A stretch of 64,000 nucleotides of DNA from Desulfosediminicola ganghwensis (GTDB lineage: Bacteria > Desulfobacterota > Desulfobulbia > Desulfobulbales > Desulfocapsaceae). Where the stretch lies: positions 3,371,001 through 3,435,000 of the forward strand of contig NZ_CP050699.1 of the NCBI RefSeq assembly GCF_005116675.2, read 5' to 3'. A program made the position numbers and the translations under genes. Of the stretch, positions 19,509-29,565 are shown piece by piece. Numbering within the stretch: position 1 is the stretch's first letter; every line of letters begins with the position of its first letter. The notes beneath the pieces were generated by a model. The model searched no databases and had not been told where the DNA came from. It was given only the letters and a program-made list of their open reading frames with translations.

Positions 19509-21107
19509 CTATTCTGTTTGTAATGCCTTCAAAGTTTCGGGAATCATGTGGGCAACTTCACTGGCGGTATAGCCCGGTCCAAACTCATCGTACAATCTGT
19601 CAGCTGCAGCACCGTGCAGGTAAACACCTGCTGCTGCTGCAGTTAGCGGGTCAAGCCCCTGACAGAGCATTGCACCGATTATGCCGCAAAGGACATCCCC
19701 CATGCCACCGGTCGCCATTCCAGGATTACCGGAAGTGTTGATGAGCGTGGTACGTCCTGGTGAGGCGATAATAGTACCCGCTCCCTTTAGGATAACTATA
19801 TTCTGGCTGCTGTCATTATTGAAGGCGGCACACGCCGTGCGGGCGGCTTCGAGTCTGTTTTCCTGTATTTCGCTAATGGTCCAGCCTATCAATCTGCTTA
19901 ATTCTCCGGGATGTGGAGTGAAAATTCTCAATCCACCAGCCTCACGGATATATTCCTTACTTTCAGCGAGAATGTTTAGAGCATCCGCATCTACAACTGT
20001 CGGGGCAGTTACCTGTTGATATAAAGAGAGTATCAGTCGGGCTGTGTTTGTTGAGGTGCCGATACCAGGGCCGATAACCAGTGCATCTTTGCCTTCAAGC
20101 TGAGAAAGGATGAGGTCAGTATCGTTGTAGGTTAAGGTATTGGTACCCGAAAGCGGAATGGTCATTGCCTCGAGCAGGTTCGTTTCGATGACCGGATTAA
20201 GATCACCGGGTACGGCGAGGCTAACCAGGCCACATCCCCCCCGCAATCCACCAAGTCCGCTTAATATGGCAGCGCCGGTTTTGCCCGCTGAACCGGCGAG
20301 TATCAGAAGATGGCCGTAATTGCCCTTGTGCGAAGAACGCTTCCTGGCGAGTTCCGGAGCGATTTTTTTAATGATATTTTCATCTAGCAGTTCGTTGGAA
20401 ACTGGTACCTTTTCGAGAGCTTCCGGAGGAATGCCAATATCGATTACCTCCAGTTCACCTGTCAGTTCACGGCTGTCGTGAATAAAATGACCTGGCTTTG
20501 CAAAACCATAGGTCGCTGTGTAGTCTGCCTTAACACAGGTACCAAGCACTTTGCCGTTATCGGCATTCATGCCGGAGGGACAATCGACAGAGATGATGGG
20601 TTTCTGGTGGGCAAATCCATGACTATTGATCAACTCAATGGCGGAGGCATAATGTTCTGCCACATCACGGGTAAGGCCAGTACCGAAGATAGCGTCTATG
20701 ATAGCGTAGCAGGGCATACCACGTGACTCTATCTGTTTGTAGAGAACTGAAATGGTCTGCACCCTTGATTCTGTATCAATGACATGAAAGGGCAGCCGAA
20801 GCTTTTTAATAATGGCAAGGTTGGTCGCGGCGTCGCCTTTGAGTTTGTCCGGGTTTATCAGAAAGAAAAATATAGGTTTGCAACCCAATTGGTGCAAATG
20901 GCGACCAATAACGAGACCATCACCGCCATTGTTGCCAGGGCCTATGAAAATAGAGGCAAAGGTATTTTTGCAGTCACCGAGATGTTTCTGCATCATACGC
21001 ACTGTACCAAGGCCGGCATTTTCCATGAGGACGATTCCTGGAATTCCGAACTCTTCGATGGCGCATTTATCGAGGGCCTGCATTTCCTGGGCGGTGGGCA
21101 ATTTCAT
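19509..21107 (-). CDS. nnr: Bifunctional NAD(P)HX epimerase/dehydratase
   Basis: Repairs hydrated NAD(P)H. The N-terminal YjeF_N epimerase domain (residues 1-220) has GPGNNGGDGLVIGRHL and VDCPSGMNAD; the C-terminal ribokinase-like ADP-dependent dehydratase (230-532) has GPGIGTS, TPHPGELSRL, LKGAGTII and GNPGMATGGMGDVL. AAGGAG lies before the ATG. Length 532 fits the fused form. Confidence 0.95.
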   Translation of the reverse strand: MKLPTAQEMQALDKCAIEEFGIPGIVLMENAGLGTVRMMQKHLGDCKNTFASIFIGPGNNGGDGLVIGRHLHQLGCKPIFFFLINPDKLKGDAATNLAIIKKLRLPFHVIDTESRVQTISVLYKQIESRGMPCYAIIDAIFGTGLTRDVAEHYASAIELINSHGFAHQKPIISVDCPSGMNADNGKVLGTCVKADYTATYGFAKPGHFIHDSRELTGELEVIDIGIPPEALEKVPVSNELLDENIIKKIAPELARKRSSHKGNYGHLLILAGSAGKTGAAILSGLGGLRGGCGLVSLAVPGDLNPVIETNLLEAMTIPLSGTNTLTYNDTDLILSQLEGKDALVIGPGIGTSTNTARLILSLYQQVTAPTVVDADALNILAESKEYIREAGGLRIFTPHPGELSRLIGWTISEIQENRLEAARTACAAFNNDSSQNIVILKGAGTIIASPGRTTLINTSGNPGMATGGMGDVLCGIIGAMLCQGLDPLTAAAAGVYLHGAAADRLYDEFGPGYTASEVAHMIPETLKALQTE

Positions 21108-21247
21108 ACGGACTCCTTACGAACGGAACAGCTATCCCGGGCTGTGAATTTCTGGTCGTTATTTCTATCTTATACAGTCATTACCTCAGATACTATTGAA
21201 CGGGCTGAAATATTCAAGTAAAAATATATAGATGTAATCAAAAAAAA

Positions 21248-22726
21248 CTATTTGACACCCTTCGACCCTGAGGGCGGGGCGGCCGGGCTTATGTTCGTTT
21301 TGGGTGCACAAAGTTTACATGGCTTGAAACCGGCTTCCTCGGCCCAGGCGGCACTGAGAAATGTGGTTGAGCAACTGTCCTGGTTATACAAACGACATTG
21401 AGAGTAGTGGTAGATTTTTGCATGCTCATCCCCACGCAGCACCTTGAGTTCGTCATCGGCAATTTCTTCACCGGGCTTATCGCCGCTCGGGCTTTGCGAA
21501 ACCTCGGTTCGGGACCCAAACAGCAGGTTGTAGATCTTTTTCCACAGATAAACAAAAGGCTTCAGTGCTATGGCATAGAGATTGTTCAGCATGAACTGCA
21601 GCCGTTCAGGTAAAATGGGTTTTTCGTGGGTGACCCTGTTAATCGCGTAAAAAGCTATGAGCAGGAATATAGCATTGGGTAGCCACATAATAAACGCCAC
21701 AGGTGCCTTGCCATCATCAGCCAGAGTCCTCCCGAGAGTGAAGAGTACGTAATACAGAACGAATACTGCCAAGCCATATGGTATGCCGGTGGCCCGTTTA
21801 CCGGGGCCTGACTGGAGTCCGAGGGGGAGCCCGAGAATAGTCAGGATAAGGCAACCGAACGGCAGCACAAGGCGTTTATGAAATTCGGTCAGCAGTTCAC
21901 GCCCATCCTCTGTATTGAGTCCTTTCTCGTGTGCTCTTTCATAGAGTTGCATCATTCCCAGCGATTTTCTTTCGCTGGGTTTGGGCTGAGAACCAGGCTG
22001 TAATGGAATGTTGATTATATACCGCTCAAAATTGACGATTTGAGCATCCTTTTCATCCGGGCGATGGAGGCTACCGTTTTCAAGGAGAATAGTAATATTC
22101 ATTTCGTCGAGATTACTGAACATTCTGCCCTTGGAAGCCATGGTGATGGAAGGGTTCTTTTGTCCGCGCATGTCTGAGACCCAGACGTTTGTCCACTGCC
22201 CTGTGTCATTGTCAATTTCGCCGACATGCACCACCAGATCTCCAAGTGCCTCGGTAAACTGATACTCCTTGATTCCCTTATCGATTTTTTCTTTCAACAG
22301 CTGATAGGTCAGCTGCTTCATGGAAATTTCACTTGCAGGGATGAGTTTGGTCGAAATGTACGTGGTAGCAAGTGTTATCGACAGGGCGACGATGAAAAGT
22401 GGTGGCAGAATTCTGTAGACGCTTATGCCGCTGGCTTTGAGTGCAAGTATTTCCATGTCACTTGAAAGCCTGGAAAATGCAATGATTACTCCCATCATTG
22501 CCGCCATGGGAAGGGTGTAGAGCAGCATGTTCGGCATCATATATGAGAACATCCTGACAAAATCGGTGAAGCTGATATCAAGATCCAGGGCAAAATTCAA
22601 AAAGGGGATCAGCTTCACAAGAAAAAACACACCGTTCATAATGAGAAAACTGGCAAAAAATGGTGCCAGCATCTCGGTGCTGAGATAGCTATAAAGAAGG
22701 AATGGATTCCGGGTAAGTGCTTTCAT
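21248..22726 (-). CDS. lptF: LPS-export permease LptF with C-terminal Ada-like zinc module
   Basis: Residues 1-375 are an LptF/LptG permease: membrane segments near 12-35, 55-80, 100-122, then the periplasmic jellyroll domain, then three more segments (about 285-365), with the LPFGCLILTILGLPLG motif. It works with LptG and the LptB ATPase to move LPS from the inner membrane. Residues from about 436 add a segment KIYHYSQCRLYNQDSC ... AGFKPCKLC that resembles the four-cysteine Ada/MADA zinc-binding module. At 492 residues it is about 100 longer than typical LptF. LptG is not nearby. Confidence 0.82.
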   Translation of the reverse strand: MKALTRNPFLLYSYLSTEMLAPFFASFLIMNGVFFLVKLIPFLNFALDLDISFTDFVRMFSYMMPNMLLYTLPMAAMMGVIIAFSRLSSDMEILALKASGISVYRILPPLFIVALSITLATTYISTKLIPASEISMKQLTYQLLKEKIDKGIKEYQFTEALGDLVVHVGEIDNDTGQWTNVWVSDMRGQKNPSITMASKGRMFSNLDEMNITILLENGSLHRPDEKDAQIVNFERYIINIPLQPGSQPKPSERKSLGMMQLYERAHEKGLNTEDGRELLTEFHKRLVLPFGCLILTILGLPLGLQSGPGKRATGIPYGLAVFVLYYVLFTLGRTLADDGKAPVAFIMWLPNAIFLLIAFYAINRVTHEKPILPERLQFMLNNLYAIALKPFVYLWKKIYNLLFGSRTEVSQSPSGDKPGEEIADDELKVLRGDEHAKIYHYSQCRLYNQDSCSTTFLSAAWAEEAGFKPCKLCAPKTNISPAAPPSGSKGVK

Positions 22727-23136
22727 AACTTTGCAGGGAGCCAGGAGCAGGTAAGCAATCGTGTAAAAGTAATAATTTTAGCCAATTTGCGGAGAGATTA
22801 CTTAAAAACCGATCTGAGAACAAGCTGAAATACTTGAAGATAGTACTCTCTGCCAGGTTCATCGAATATTCCGGCAGATAGTGAGACTGAATGTTTCACG
22901 AAAATTCAGAAAATTTCAGATTGTACAAAAAAATAACAGCTGATTCCGGCAAAAGGTGTCGCTCCTTAACGGGTGACAACCAGAATCACCAAACTGCATG
23001 GCTGATTTTCAGTCTCTGGAGTGTATGTATGATCCCATGTTCTTCGTACCAGGTGTTGCCAATAGTTTACTACGCTTTTGTACTTGATGCCTCGATTTCA
23101 GAATCGGCAACCCCATGAATGAGTCAGCTGAGTTTC
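22727..23136. other. Intergenic region upstream of lptF, no gene found
   Basis: About 410 bases between the divergently placed start of lptF and the terminator of the M23 gene (both leftward genes). I see no convincing reading frame, tRNA or known RNA motif. It must hold the lptF promoter, which I cannot place. Confidence 0.4.
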
Positions 23137-23172
23137 AAAAAAAATCCCCGGTGCAGGTAATGCGCCGGGGAT
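23137..23172 (-). terminator. Intrinsic terminator after the M23 peptidase gene
   Basis: On the minus strand ATCCCCGG (23172-23165) pairs with CCGGGGAT (23151-23144), followed by a run of eight T. Confidence 0.92.
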
Positions 23173-23177
23173 CTGTA

Positions 23178-24557
23178 TTAGAACCTGGATTCAACAATCG
23201 GTTCATCGATCGTAATTTTAATCCAGTTTGGATCCCACCATTCAATCGGTGTGACAAAGACACCGTTAATCAGCATCGAAAAATGCAGATGGTCGCCGCC
23301 GGCCATTCCGGAGGTGCCACTGTTGCCAATGTTGTCACCTGTGGCGACCATGTCTCCGGCATTGACATTGAGCTGACTCAGATGTGAGTAAAGACTGAAT
23401 ACTCCCTGGCCATGGTCGATCAGCACCATTTTGCCGTAGATCCCCAAATAATCGGAAAAAACAACTTTGCCTGCATTGGCAGCTTTTATAACAACTCTGC
23501 GGGTTGAGGCGATGTCCATGCCGAGGTGAACCTGTTTGTCGATTGCTTTATCATTGTAATAATAGGTTCTATGGTCGGCAAAACCAGCACGCCCGGCACC
23601 GGCCATGCGGTGAAAACGTCCTTGCCACAAACGATCTTCAACGGGCTCACTGCAGAGTTCGGCAATTTGTTTATTGTTTTCCTGGCGTATATTACGGTTG
23701 ATGTGCAGGTACTTTTCTACCATATCACCTGGTATGTCAGGGTAATACTGCTCGAACTCCGGAACTTTTGTATTCAGGAAACCGTCGCTGATGTTAATGC
23801 GATCATGCTTTTGTCTCGGATCCTTAAAAATAGGTGAAAACGGCAGTGCAGAAGTGTTTCCAGCTATATCTGTGGCTATAACCCGGGCTTCGGAAATCTC
23901 GGTGGCATCATATGGCAGGCCGAAATAGGCAATAAACGTATTTTCCCTTCCGTCACCGATTGGATAGCCTTTGTTAAAGGTACTATTAATCATGACACCG
24001 TGGTGTTCGGTGTCATCATCCGACATAGTATAAATTGCAATACCTGCACCACCAGGTGCGATATAGCGCTCGCTGTGGAGTATACCCAGGCGGGGCGGTT
24101 TGGTATCGAGTGTGAATGTTTTGCTGGCAGTCACGGTGTTGCCGGAAAGAAAGCCACGAAATGAGTAATCACTGGCGGTAACGCTGATAGTTATCTCACC
24201 ATCCTCGAAACCGAGCTTCTTGGCGTCGAAAGGCAGCTCCTGCGTATCATTCATCGGGCCAATCGGGCCGGTATATCCGCTTCTTGGATAACTGTGAGAG
24301 TAAAGTTCCTTCGTTGTATTTTTTTGGCTCGCGGAAATGTTTACCTTGCGTAATCCGCTGCCTACGTCAGAAGTTGTTATATTCAGGGTACTTGCAGCAC
24401 CCAGGTATTCGGGGATAGAATCAAGGTTAACGGTAGGGGCCTTGCCTTCAAAGAAGAGGAAATAGGAGGCACCACCACCCCCTAATACTACTATTAATAA
24501 GAAAATGAAGAAAAAACGGCCTGATTTTCTGGAGTTGGTCGGTTTGTTGAGTCCCAT
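23178..24557 (-). CDS. M23-family (LytM-type) metallopeptidase, membrane anchored
   Basis: The 459-residue protein has one N-terminal membrane segment (residues 15-35, FFFIFLLIVVLGGGG), a long beta-rich periplasmic region, and a C-terminal peptidase M23 domain. Zinc ligands are visible in HLGMDIAS (near 345) and HLHFS (near 422), with GNSGTSGMAGGDHLHF the usual context. It likely cleaves peptidoglycan cross-bridges or activates an amidase. It is 45 bp downstream of rng in the same orientation. Confidence 0.9.
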   Translation of the reverse strand: MGLNKPTNSRKSGRFFFIFLLIVVLGGGGASYFLFFEGKAPTVNLDSIPEYLGAASTLNITTSDVGSGLRKVNISASQKNTTKELYSHSYPRSGYTGPIGPMNDTQELPFDAKKLGFEDGEITISVTASDYSFRGFLSGNTVTASKTFTLDTKPPRLGILHSERYIAPGGAGIAIYTMSDDDTEHHGVMINSTFNKGYPIGDGRENTFIAYFGLPYDATEISEARVIATDIAGNTSALPFSPIFKDPRQKHDRINISDGFLNTKVPEFEQYYPDIPGDMVEKYLHINRNIRQENNKQIAELCSEPVEDRLWQGRFHRMAGAGRAGFADHRTYYYNDKAIDKQVHLGMDIASTRRVVIKAANAGKVVFSDYLGIYGKMVLIDHGQGVFSLYSHLSQLNVNAGDMVATGDNIGNSGTSGMAGGDHLHFSMLINGVFVTPIEWWDPNWIKITIDEPIVESRF

Positions 24558-24602
24558 GAGTGCAGCTTGTAAAGGGTTAGGGTATGAATCATCTGATCAC
24601 CA

Positions 24603-26135
24603 CTATCTTTGCCAGATTATTTCATACTTTTCGATATGTAGATCCTTGGCAGGAGCTACTATTAAACGCTTTCCTGTATCGTGTTCAAGCTGAAGCCTGG
24701 TCAGCTCTTCTTCGTGGGAAAGCATGTCAGCGATGCGGGGATGTACCCTCACCGTGACGGTGCTACCACCTGCGAACCTTGCATTCCTGTTGATCTTACG
24801 GAATATATCGTAGCAGATGGTACGTCGAGATTTCAACATACCCTCACCGGTACAGTAATGGCAAGGCTCACACATCAATTGATAAAGGCTCTCGCTGTTT
24901 CTCTTCCTGGTCATTTGGACCAGGCCAAACTCTGAGAGTTTTAAGATATTAATACGGCTCTTATCTTTTTTGACAGCGTTTTTGAAGGTAGTAAAAAGTT
25001 CCTCCCGGTGAGCCTCATCCTCCATGTCGATAAAGTCAATAATTATAATGCCGCCAATATTTCGCAAGCGGAGCTGATAGGCAATCTCAACAGCCGCTTC
25101 CATATTGGTTTTGAAAATCGTTTCATTGAGATTGTTTTTGCCAACGAATCTTCCTGTATTTACATCTATTACAGAAAGGGCTTCCGTGCTTTCAATAATG
25201 ATGTATCCACCTGAGCGAAGCCAGACCTTTTTTTCAATAGCCCTGTTGATCTCCGCCTCTATTCCGTGAGCCTCGAAAAGGGGTGTTTCTCCGGTGTATA
25301 GATTGAGCTTTGAATGCAGCTCAGGGGCGAAGGTGTTGACGAATTTTTCAATCTTTTTGAAAGCTTCTTCATCATCAATCGTCAGGCGATCAACGTCTAT
25401 GGTAAAAAGGTCACGAACAGCCCTGAGTGTTATGTCAAGGTCTTCGTAAACGACAGCAGGTGCATAAGGTGACTTGGTACGATCCTGAATTTCCTCCCAG
25501 AGATGCAGAAGAAATTCCATATCCGCTTCAAGTTCCTCAAGCCGTGCGTTTTCCGCTACAGTACGAACTATAAAGCCAGCTCCCTTGGGGCGGATCTGTT
25601 CAATCTTTCCCTTAAGGCGGTTTCGTATCTCCTCTTCCTCGATTTTGCGGGAAACCCCGATATGATCGGTAAGAGGGATATACACGAGGTTTCTACAAGG
25701 AAGCGTGATATGGCAGGTAAGGCGCGCACCTTTGGTACCAATTGGATCTTTGCTCACTTGCACCAGGATTTGCTGGCCTTCGGTAAGCAGATTTTCAATC
25801 TGGTAATTTTCTGGACGCCTGGACATACGTTCATTGAGTTCCTTCTCGGCTTCACACGGGTGCACAGGAGGGGACTCTTCTGAACCGTCTACATCAGGAA
25901 TTGATTCCTCAACATGGATATCGTCAACATACAGAAAACCTGTTCGTTCAAGACCTATGTCGACAAATGCAGCCTGCATACCAGGTAACACACGAACTAC
26001 TTTACCCTTGTAAATGTTGCCCATCAGGCCTTTCTCGGTTGGTCTCTGAAGGTGATACTCACTGAGTACACCATCTTCGACCAGCGCAAGACGCACCTCA
26101 TAGCTTCTGGAGTTGATAAGTATTTCCGTAGTCAT
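24603..26135 (-). CDS. rng: Ribonuclease G
   Basis: Endoribonuclease for rRNA and mRNA processing. The 510 residues include an S1-like RNA-binding domain early (KGKVVRVLPGMQAAFVDIG), catalytic aspartates in SVIDVNTGRFVG (near 325) and IIIDFIDM (near 365), and the Zn-link CEPCHYC (near 423). It lacks the RNase E C-terminal scaffold region, hence G rather than E. Confidence 0.93.
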   Translation of the reverse strand: MTTEILINSRSYEVRLALVEDGVLSEYHLQRPTEKGLMGNIYKGKVVRVLPGMQAAFVDIGLERTGFLYVDDIHVEESIPDVDGSEESPPVHPCEAEKELNERMSRRPENYQIENLLTEGQQILVQVSKDPIGTKGARLTCHITLPCRNLVYIPLTDHIGVSRKIEEEEIRNRLKGKIEQIRPKGAGFIVRTVAENARLEELEADMEFLLHLWEEIQDRTKSPYAPAVVYEDLDITLRAVRDLFTIDVDRLTIDDEEAFKKIEKFVNTFAPELHSKLNLYTGETPLFEAHGIEAEINRAIEKKVWLRSGGYIIIESTEALSVIDVNTGRFVGKNNLNETIFKTNMEAAVEIAYQLRLRNIGGIIIIDFIDMEDEAHREELFTTFKNAVKKDKSRINILKLSEFGLVQMTRKRNSESLYQLMCEPCHYCTGEGMLKSRRTICYDIFRKINRNARFAGGSTVTVRVHPRIADMLSHEEELTRLQLEHDTGKRLIVAPAKDLHIEKYEIIWQR

Positions 26136-26271
26136 GATCGATTTTCTAGCAAAGTATAAGACTTTCCGTGTATGGAAAGGAGATTATTGATGAAACGTGG
26201 AGTATACAGTACTTATAGAGCAAAAAGCCACACTTTATAACAATATGATTTAATATGTCCATCAAGTAAAT

Positions 26272-27144
26272 ATGCTTTCACATCCGGTTTCCGTAATTAT
26301 TCCCACATATAATCGTAATGACTTCTTAAGAGAAGCATTAAATTCAGTTTTTCGGCAATCAGCCAGATGTGCTGAAATTATTGTTGTTGACGATGGTTCA
26401 ACGGATGGAACTGAAGAGTTTATTTCCGGCTTAAAGGCAGAATCACCGACTCCCATTCATTATCTGAAACAAAAAAATAAAGGCCCGGCTGCTGCCAGAA
26501 ATTTCGGAATTTCCCTTTCCTCTCAAGAGTATATCACCTTTCTCGATTCAGATGACCACTGGAGAAAAAGAAAAATCCAATATCAGCTAGGGGCTATGCA
26601 AAAGCAGCCTGATTATTTAATCAGCCATACCAGGGAAAAGTGGTACAGAAAGGGAGAGCATCTTAATCAGAAGAAAAAGCATATACCGCGTCATGGTGAT
26701 ATCTTTTCCCATTGCCTTGAGCTTTGTGCCGTTGGCATGTCTACAGTAATGGTGAGAAGAGACCTGTTTGATGAAATAGGTCTGTTTGATGAATCACTTC
26801 CTTGTTGCGAAGATTATGATTTCTGGCTCAGGGCCAGTTGTAGGTATCCCTTTCTCCTTGTTGATGAGCCTCTCACGATAAAAGAGGGAGGGAGAGATGA
26901 CCAGGTGTCACATCAATATCGCGTAGGCATGGACAAATTGCGTATTGAATCCCTTGAGAAACTCCTGAAGGCAAATGTACTTACACCTGAGCAGGCGACA
27001 ATGACCAGAAAAGAGCTGGTGAAAAAGGCCACAATATATGGTAACGGCTGCATGCGGCATGACAGAGTGCAGGAAGGCCAAGAGTATCTGGCTCTTGCCC
27101 GATCAATGGAACCAAATATCGAACAGCCTGAAACAAGGCCATAA
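26272..27144 (+). CDS. Family 2 glycosyltransferase
   Basis: The 290-residue GT-A enzyme begins VSVIIPTYNRNDFLREAL, with EIIVVDDGSTDGT (nucleotide-sugar binding), FLDSDDHW (DXD metal site) and CCEDYDFWLRAS (catalytic-base region). It transfers a sugar from an activated donor; the acceptor is unknown. Its stop is directly followed by the start of the broken SPL gene, so they probably share a transcript. Confidence 0.88.
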   Translation: MLSHPVSVIIPTYNRNDFLREALNSVFRQSARCAEIIVVDDGSTDGTEEFISGLKAESPTPIHYLKQKNKGPAAARNFGISLSSQEYITFLDSDDHWRKRKIQYQLGAMQKQPDYLISHTREKWYRKGEHLNQKKKHIPRHGDIFSHCLELCAVGMSTVMVRRDLFDEIGLFDESLPCCEDYDFWLRASCRYPFLLVDEPLTIKEGGRDDQVSHQYRVGMDKLRIESLEKLLKANVLTPEQATMTRKELVKKATIYGNGCMRHDRVQEGQEYLALARSMEPNIEQPETRP

Positions 27145-27145
27145 A

Positions 27146-28273
27146 ATGAAAAAACAGTCCTGGTGGGATCCGTCCCGATATATACAACATATCCATGTTG
27201 ACGAAAGTTGCGTCGATGACCCGTATGCGAGAGAAATTCTGGAAAGGGCTCAGTTGCCGTGGGATGTTATTGCCAAAGGAGACGATCCCGCGTAGTTTGA
27301 GCGTGCCTACCCGGATAATATGTCTGAAGGCAAGAAACATCTGTACCTTACCAGGCATAAAGGACAATTTTTCAAACCTTGTCCCGCCACCCGTGAGTAT
27401 CGCTGCTGTGATTATCATGTGCTCAACACAGGCATGAACTGCCCCATAGACTGTGTGTATTGCATTCTGCAGGCATATCTTAACAATCCGTGGTTGTCGT
27501 TCTATGTAAATGTAGACGGCCTTCTGGCAGAGATAGACACGGTACTGCAAGACAATCCTGAAAAGGTGTACCGAATAGGAACAGGCGAATTCACCGACTC
27601 TCTGGCCATAGACAGGCTAACGGTTCTCAGCAGGCGACTGGTAACCCATATCGCAACGTATGAAAATGCCATGCTCGAACTCAAGACCAAATCTGCGGTT
27701 ATTGAGAACCTTAAGGATCTGGATCACCAGGGCAGAACCGTTATTGCCTGGTCACTCAATAGTCGACCGGTCCTGCAGAAAGAGGAAATTCGCGCGGCGA
27801 CTCTCGAAGAGCGTTTAGAAGCTGCACGGCAATGTGCCGAGTGGGGATATAAGCTCGCGTTCCATTTCGACCCAATCATTGAGCATGAGGGGTGGGAAGA
27901 GGGCTACGAAGAGACTATCAGGAAATTGTATGACTCCGTTCCGGCCGACAAAATCGTCTGGATTTCCATGGGAGCCCTGCGATATCTCCCCAAATTAAAG
28001 GAGATAGGTGTTGGCAGGTTCCCGGGGCCGCGGATGTAATTCCAGGAATTTGTTGAAGGGCTTGACGGAAAAGTTCGATATTTCAGAGATAACAGAGTCC
28101 GTCTTTATAAATCCATTTATGGAATGCTCAAAAAACGTGCAGCAGAGCGTACCTGTATTTACTTTTGCATGGAGAGCGATGAGATCTGGCGGGAGGTAAT
28201 GGGTTTTGCGCCTGAAGAACAAGGTGGCGTGCCAGCCATGCTCGACCGGGCATTTTTTGATTCGCCACGATAA
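27146..28273 (+). pseudogene. Spore-photoproduct-lyase-family radical SAM gene with two in-frame stops
   Basis: A single reading frame runs 376 codons from ATG at 27146 to TAA at 28271, interrupted by TAG at 27293 and TAA at 28037 without any frame change. The protein has the SPL radical-SAM cluster motif CPIDCVYC (C-x3-C-x2-C), FHFDPIIEHEGWEEGY, and, after the second stop, EFVEGLDGKVRYF, the usual SPL-family C-terminal region. Similarity on both sides of each stop means the gene was once full length. The piece between the stops could start at ATG 27320 and retain the cluster but would lack both ends. Most likely a recent pseudogene; sequencing error or stop readthrough are alternatives. Confidence 0.8.
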
Positions 28274-28319
28274 TATTTCTACAGGAAAGCAACCGGCTAG
28301 CACGGTGTTTGAGTAGTGC

Positions 28320-28370
28320 ATGTGAATGTTTTCACATTATACTTGGCGTTTTGCATTTCTATCGTATACT
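28320..28370 (+). promoter_or_regulatory. ssb promoter with adjacent inverted repeat
   Basis: TTGGCG (28343-28348) and TATACT (28365-28370) are 16 bases apart. Just upstream ATGTGAA-TGTT-TTCACAT (28320-28337) is a perfect 7-bp inverted repeat that could be an operator. Confidence 0.55.
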
Positions 28371-28433
28371 TTACGCTTTGCTATTATCACGCGGTTTGAT
28401 ATATTCCAGCGTAATTAAAAGGAGATAAGAATA

Positions 28434-28874
28434 ATGATTAATAAGGCAATACTTGTAGGTAACTTAGGGGCCGATCCTGAGATTAGATATACCCAGAGCG
28501 GCACTTCGGTTGCGACGTTCAACGTTGCGACTACCGAGCGCTGGAAAGGACAGGACGGTCAGATGCAGGAGAGTACAGAATGGCATCGCATCGTCGCTTG
28601 GGCCCGTTTGGCTGAAATTTGTGGTGAATATCTCCACAAAGGTTCAAGAGTCTATGTCGAAGGTAAGATCCAGACCCGCAAATGGCAGGATCAAAACGGC
28701 AACGACAGATACACAACCGAGATCGTGGCCAGAGAGATGAAAATGTTGTCTCCACGTGGCGGTGAAGGTGGCGGGAACATGGGAGGCGGCGGCGGTGGTG
28801 GTTTCAGTGAGCCGATGCCAGAGCCACCTAGCTGGGGTTCTGTAGGCGGCACCGGAGAGGATGTGCCGTTTTAG
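28434..28874 (+). CDS. ssb: Single-stranded DNA-binding protein
   Basis: The 146-residue protein has the OB-fold start [20 protein letters not shown], a glycine-rich linker and the acidic partner-binding tip EDVPF. AAGGAGAT precedes the ATG. It stands alone with its own promoter and terminator, at the left edge of the accessory island. Confidence 0.96.
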   Translation: MINKAILVGNLGADPEIRYTQSGTSVATFNVATTERWKGQDGQMQESTEWHRIVAWARLAEICGEYLHKGSRVYVEGKIQTRKWQDQNGNDRYTTEIVAREMKMLSPRGGEGGGNMGGGGGGGFSEPMPEPPSWGSVGGTGEDVPF

Positions 28875-28907
28875 TATCGAGCTTCTGCTTTATAATTACC
28901 AAATAAG

Positions 28908-28955
28908 AAACCCCAAATCCCGCATAAGCAATGCGGGATTTGGGGTTTTTTATTT
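28908..28955 (+). terminator. ssb terminator
   Basis: AAACCCCAAATCCCGCAT (28908-28925) pairs perfectly with the segment at 28931-28948, followed by a T-rich run. Confidence 0.95.
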
Positions 28956-29565
28956 GGAGCAAACGGGGTCGTCAATCTTTCATCGGAAGTAAAAAATTCT
29001 TCAGGGGGCATAGCCCTATTTGAAAAGCTACTGTTGTGAGCATAATCTTAGGAGAGAGTTGAATATATTTAACACTCTAATCAAAAGTAGCCAAATAAGA
29101 AGAAAACCGATTGCTCGGCGTTGTGAAATCTTTCAACCAGTCATGTGGTGTATTTCTATCATGTGATACCACTGGTCACGTGGGGTCAGTTCAATATGCT
29201 TTTACGCTTCTCATGGTTTTGAGTGCCAAAATTGTAAAACCGCAACACTAGCGTTCAGTTCCACCTCAAATTTCTCTAATACAGCCGATCACCTGCCGAA
29301 GTCGTCAGCCTGCCACCAGGTTGACTGAAGGCTGTGCGCCTAAGTCGTAGCTTGGCGGCAGGTTGAATTCTCCTACGCTTTACTGGTTCAAACAACCCGA
29401 TAGATGGATAAGATGGATTGTTTGAACAACCAAAGTATGCCGTTACCCTACCAATAACTCGAAGAACCGAATGTGATCTATAGGCTGGGCCCAAGGGTTG
29501 TTGTGGGCAATAGTCTGGTATTGTTCTGTGGGAAGAATATCAGGTTTGCGTATTATACCCATATG
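28956..29565. other. Gene-poor left border of the accessory island
   Basis: About 600 bases without a reading frame I would defend. Visible structure: an interrupted inverted repeat ACCAGT.../...ACTGGT near 29137-29183, ACCTGCCG/CGGCAGGT about 60 bases apart near 29290-29363, and GTTCAAACAA (29386-29395) facing TTGTTTGAAC (29418-29427). These may be decayed cassette or insertion-sequence ends. Confidence 0.35.

Noticed and set aside
27293-27295. TAG as a pyrrolysine codon
   Set aside because: The same gene has a later in-frame TAA that cannot be recoded this way, so decay is simpler.
29276-29494. 72-codon minus-strand frame
   Set aside because: Composition is arginine-rich and shadow-like, overlaps inverted repeats, and has no ribosome site or family likeness.
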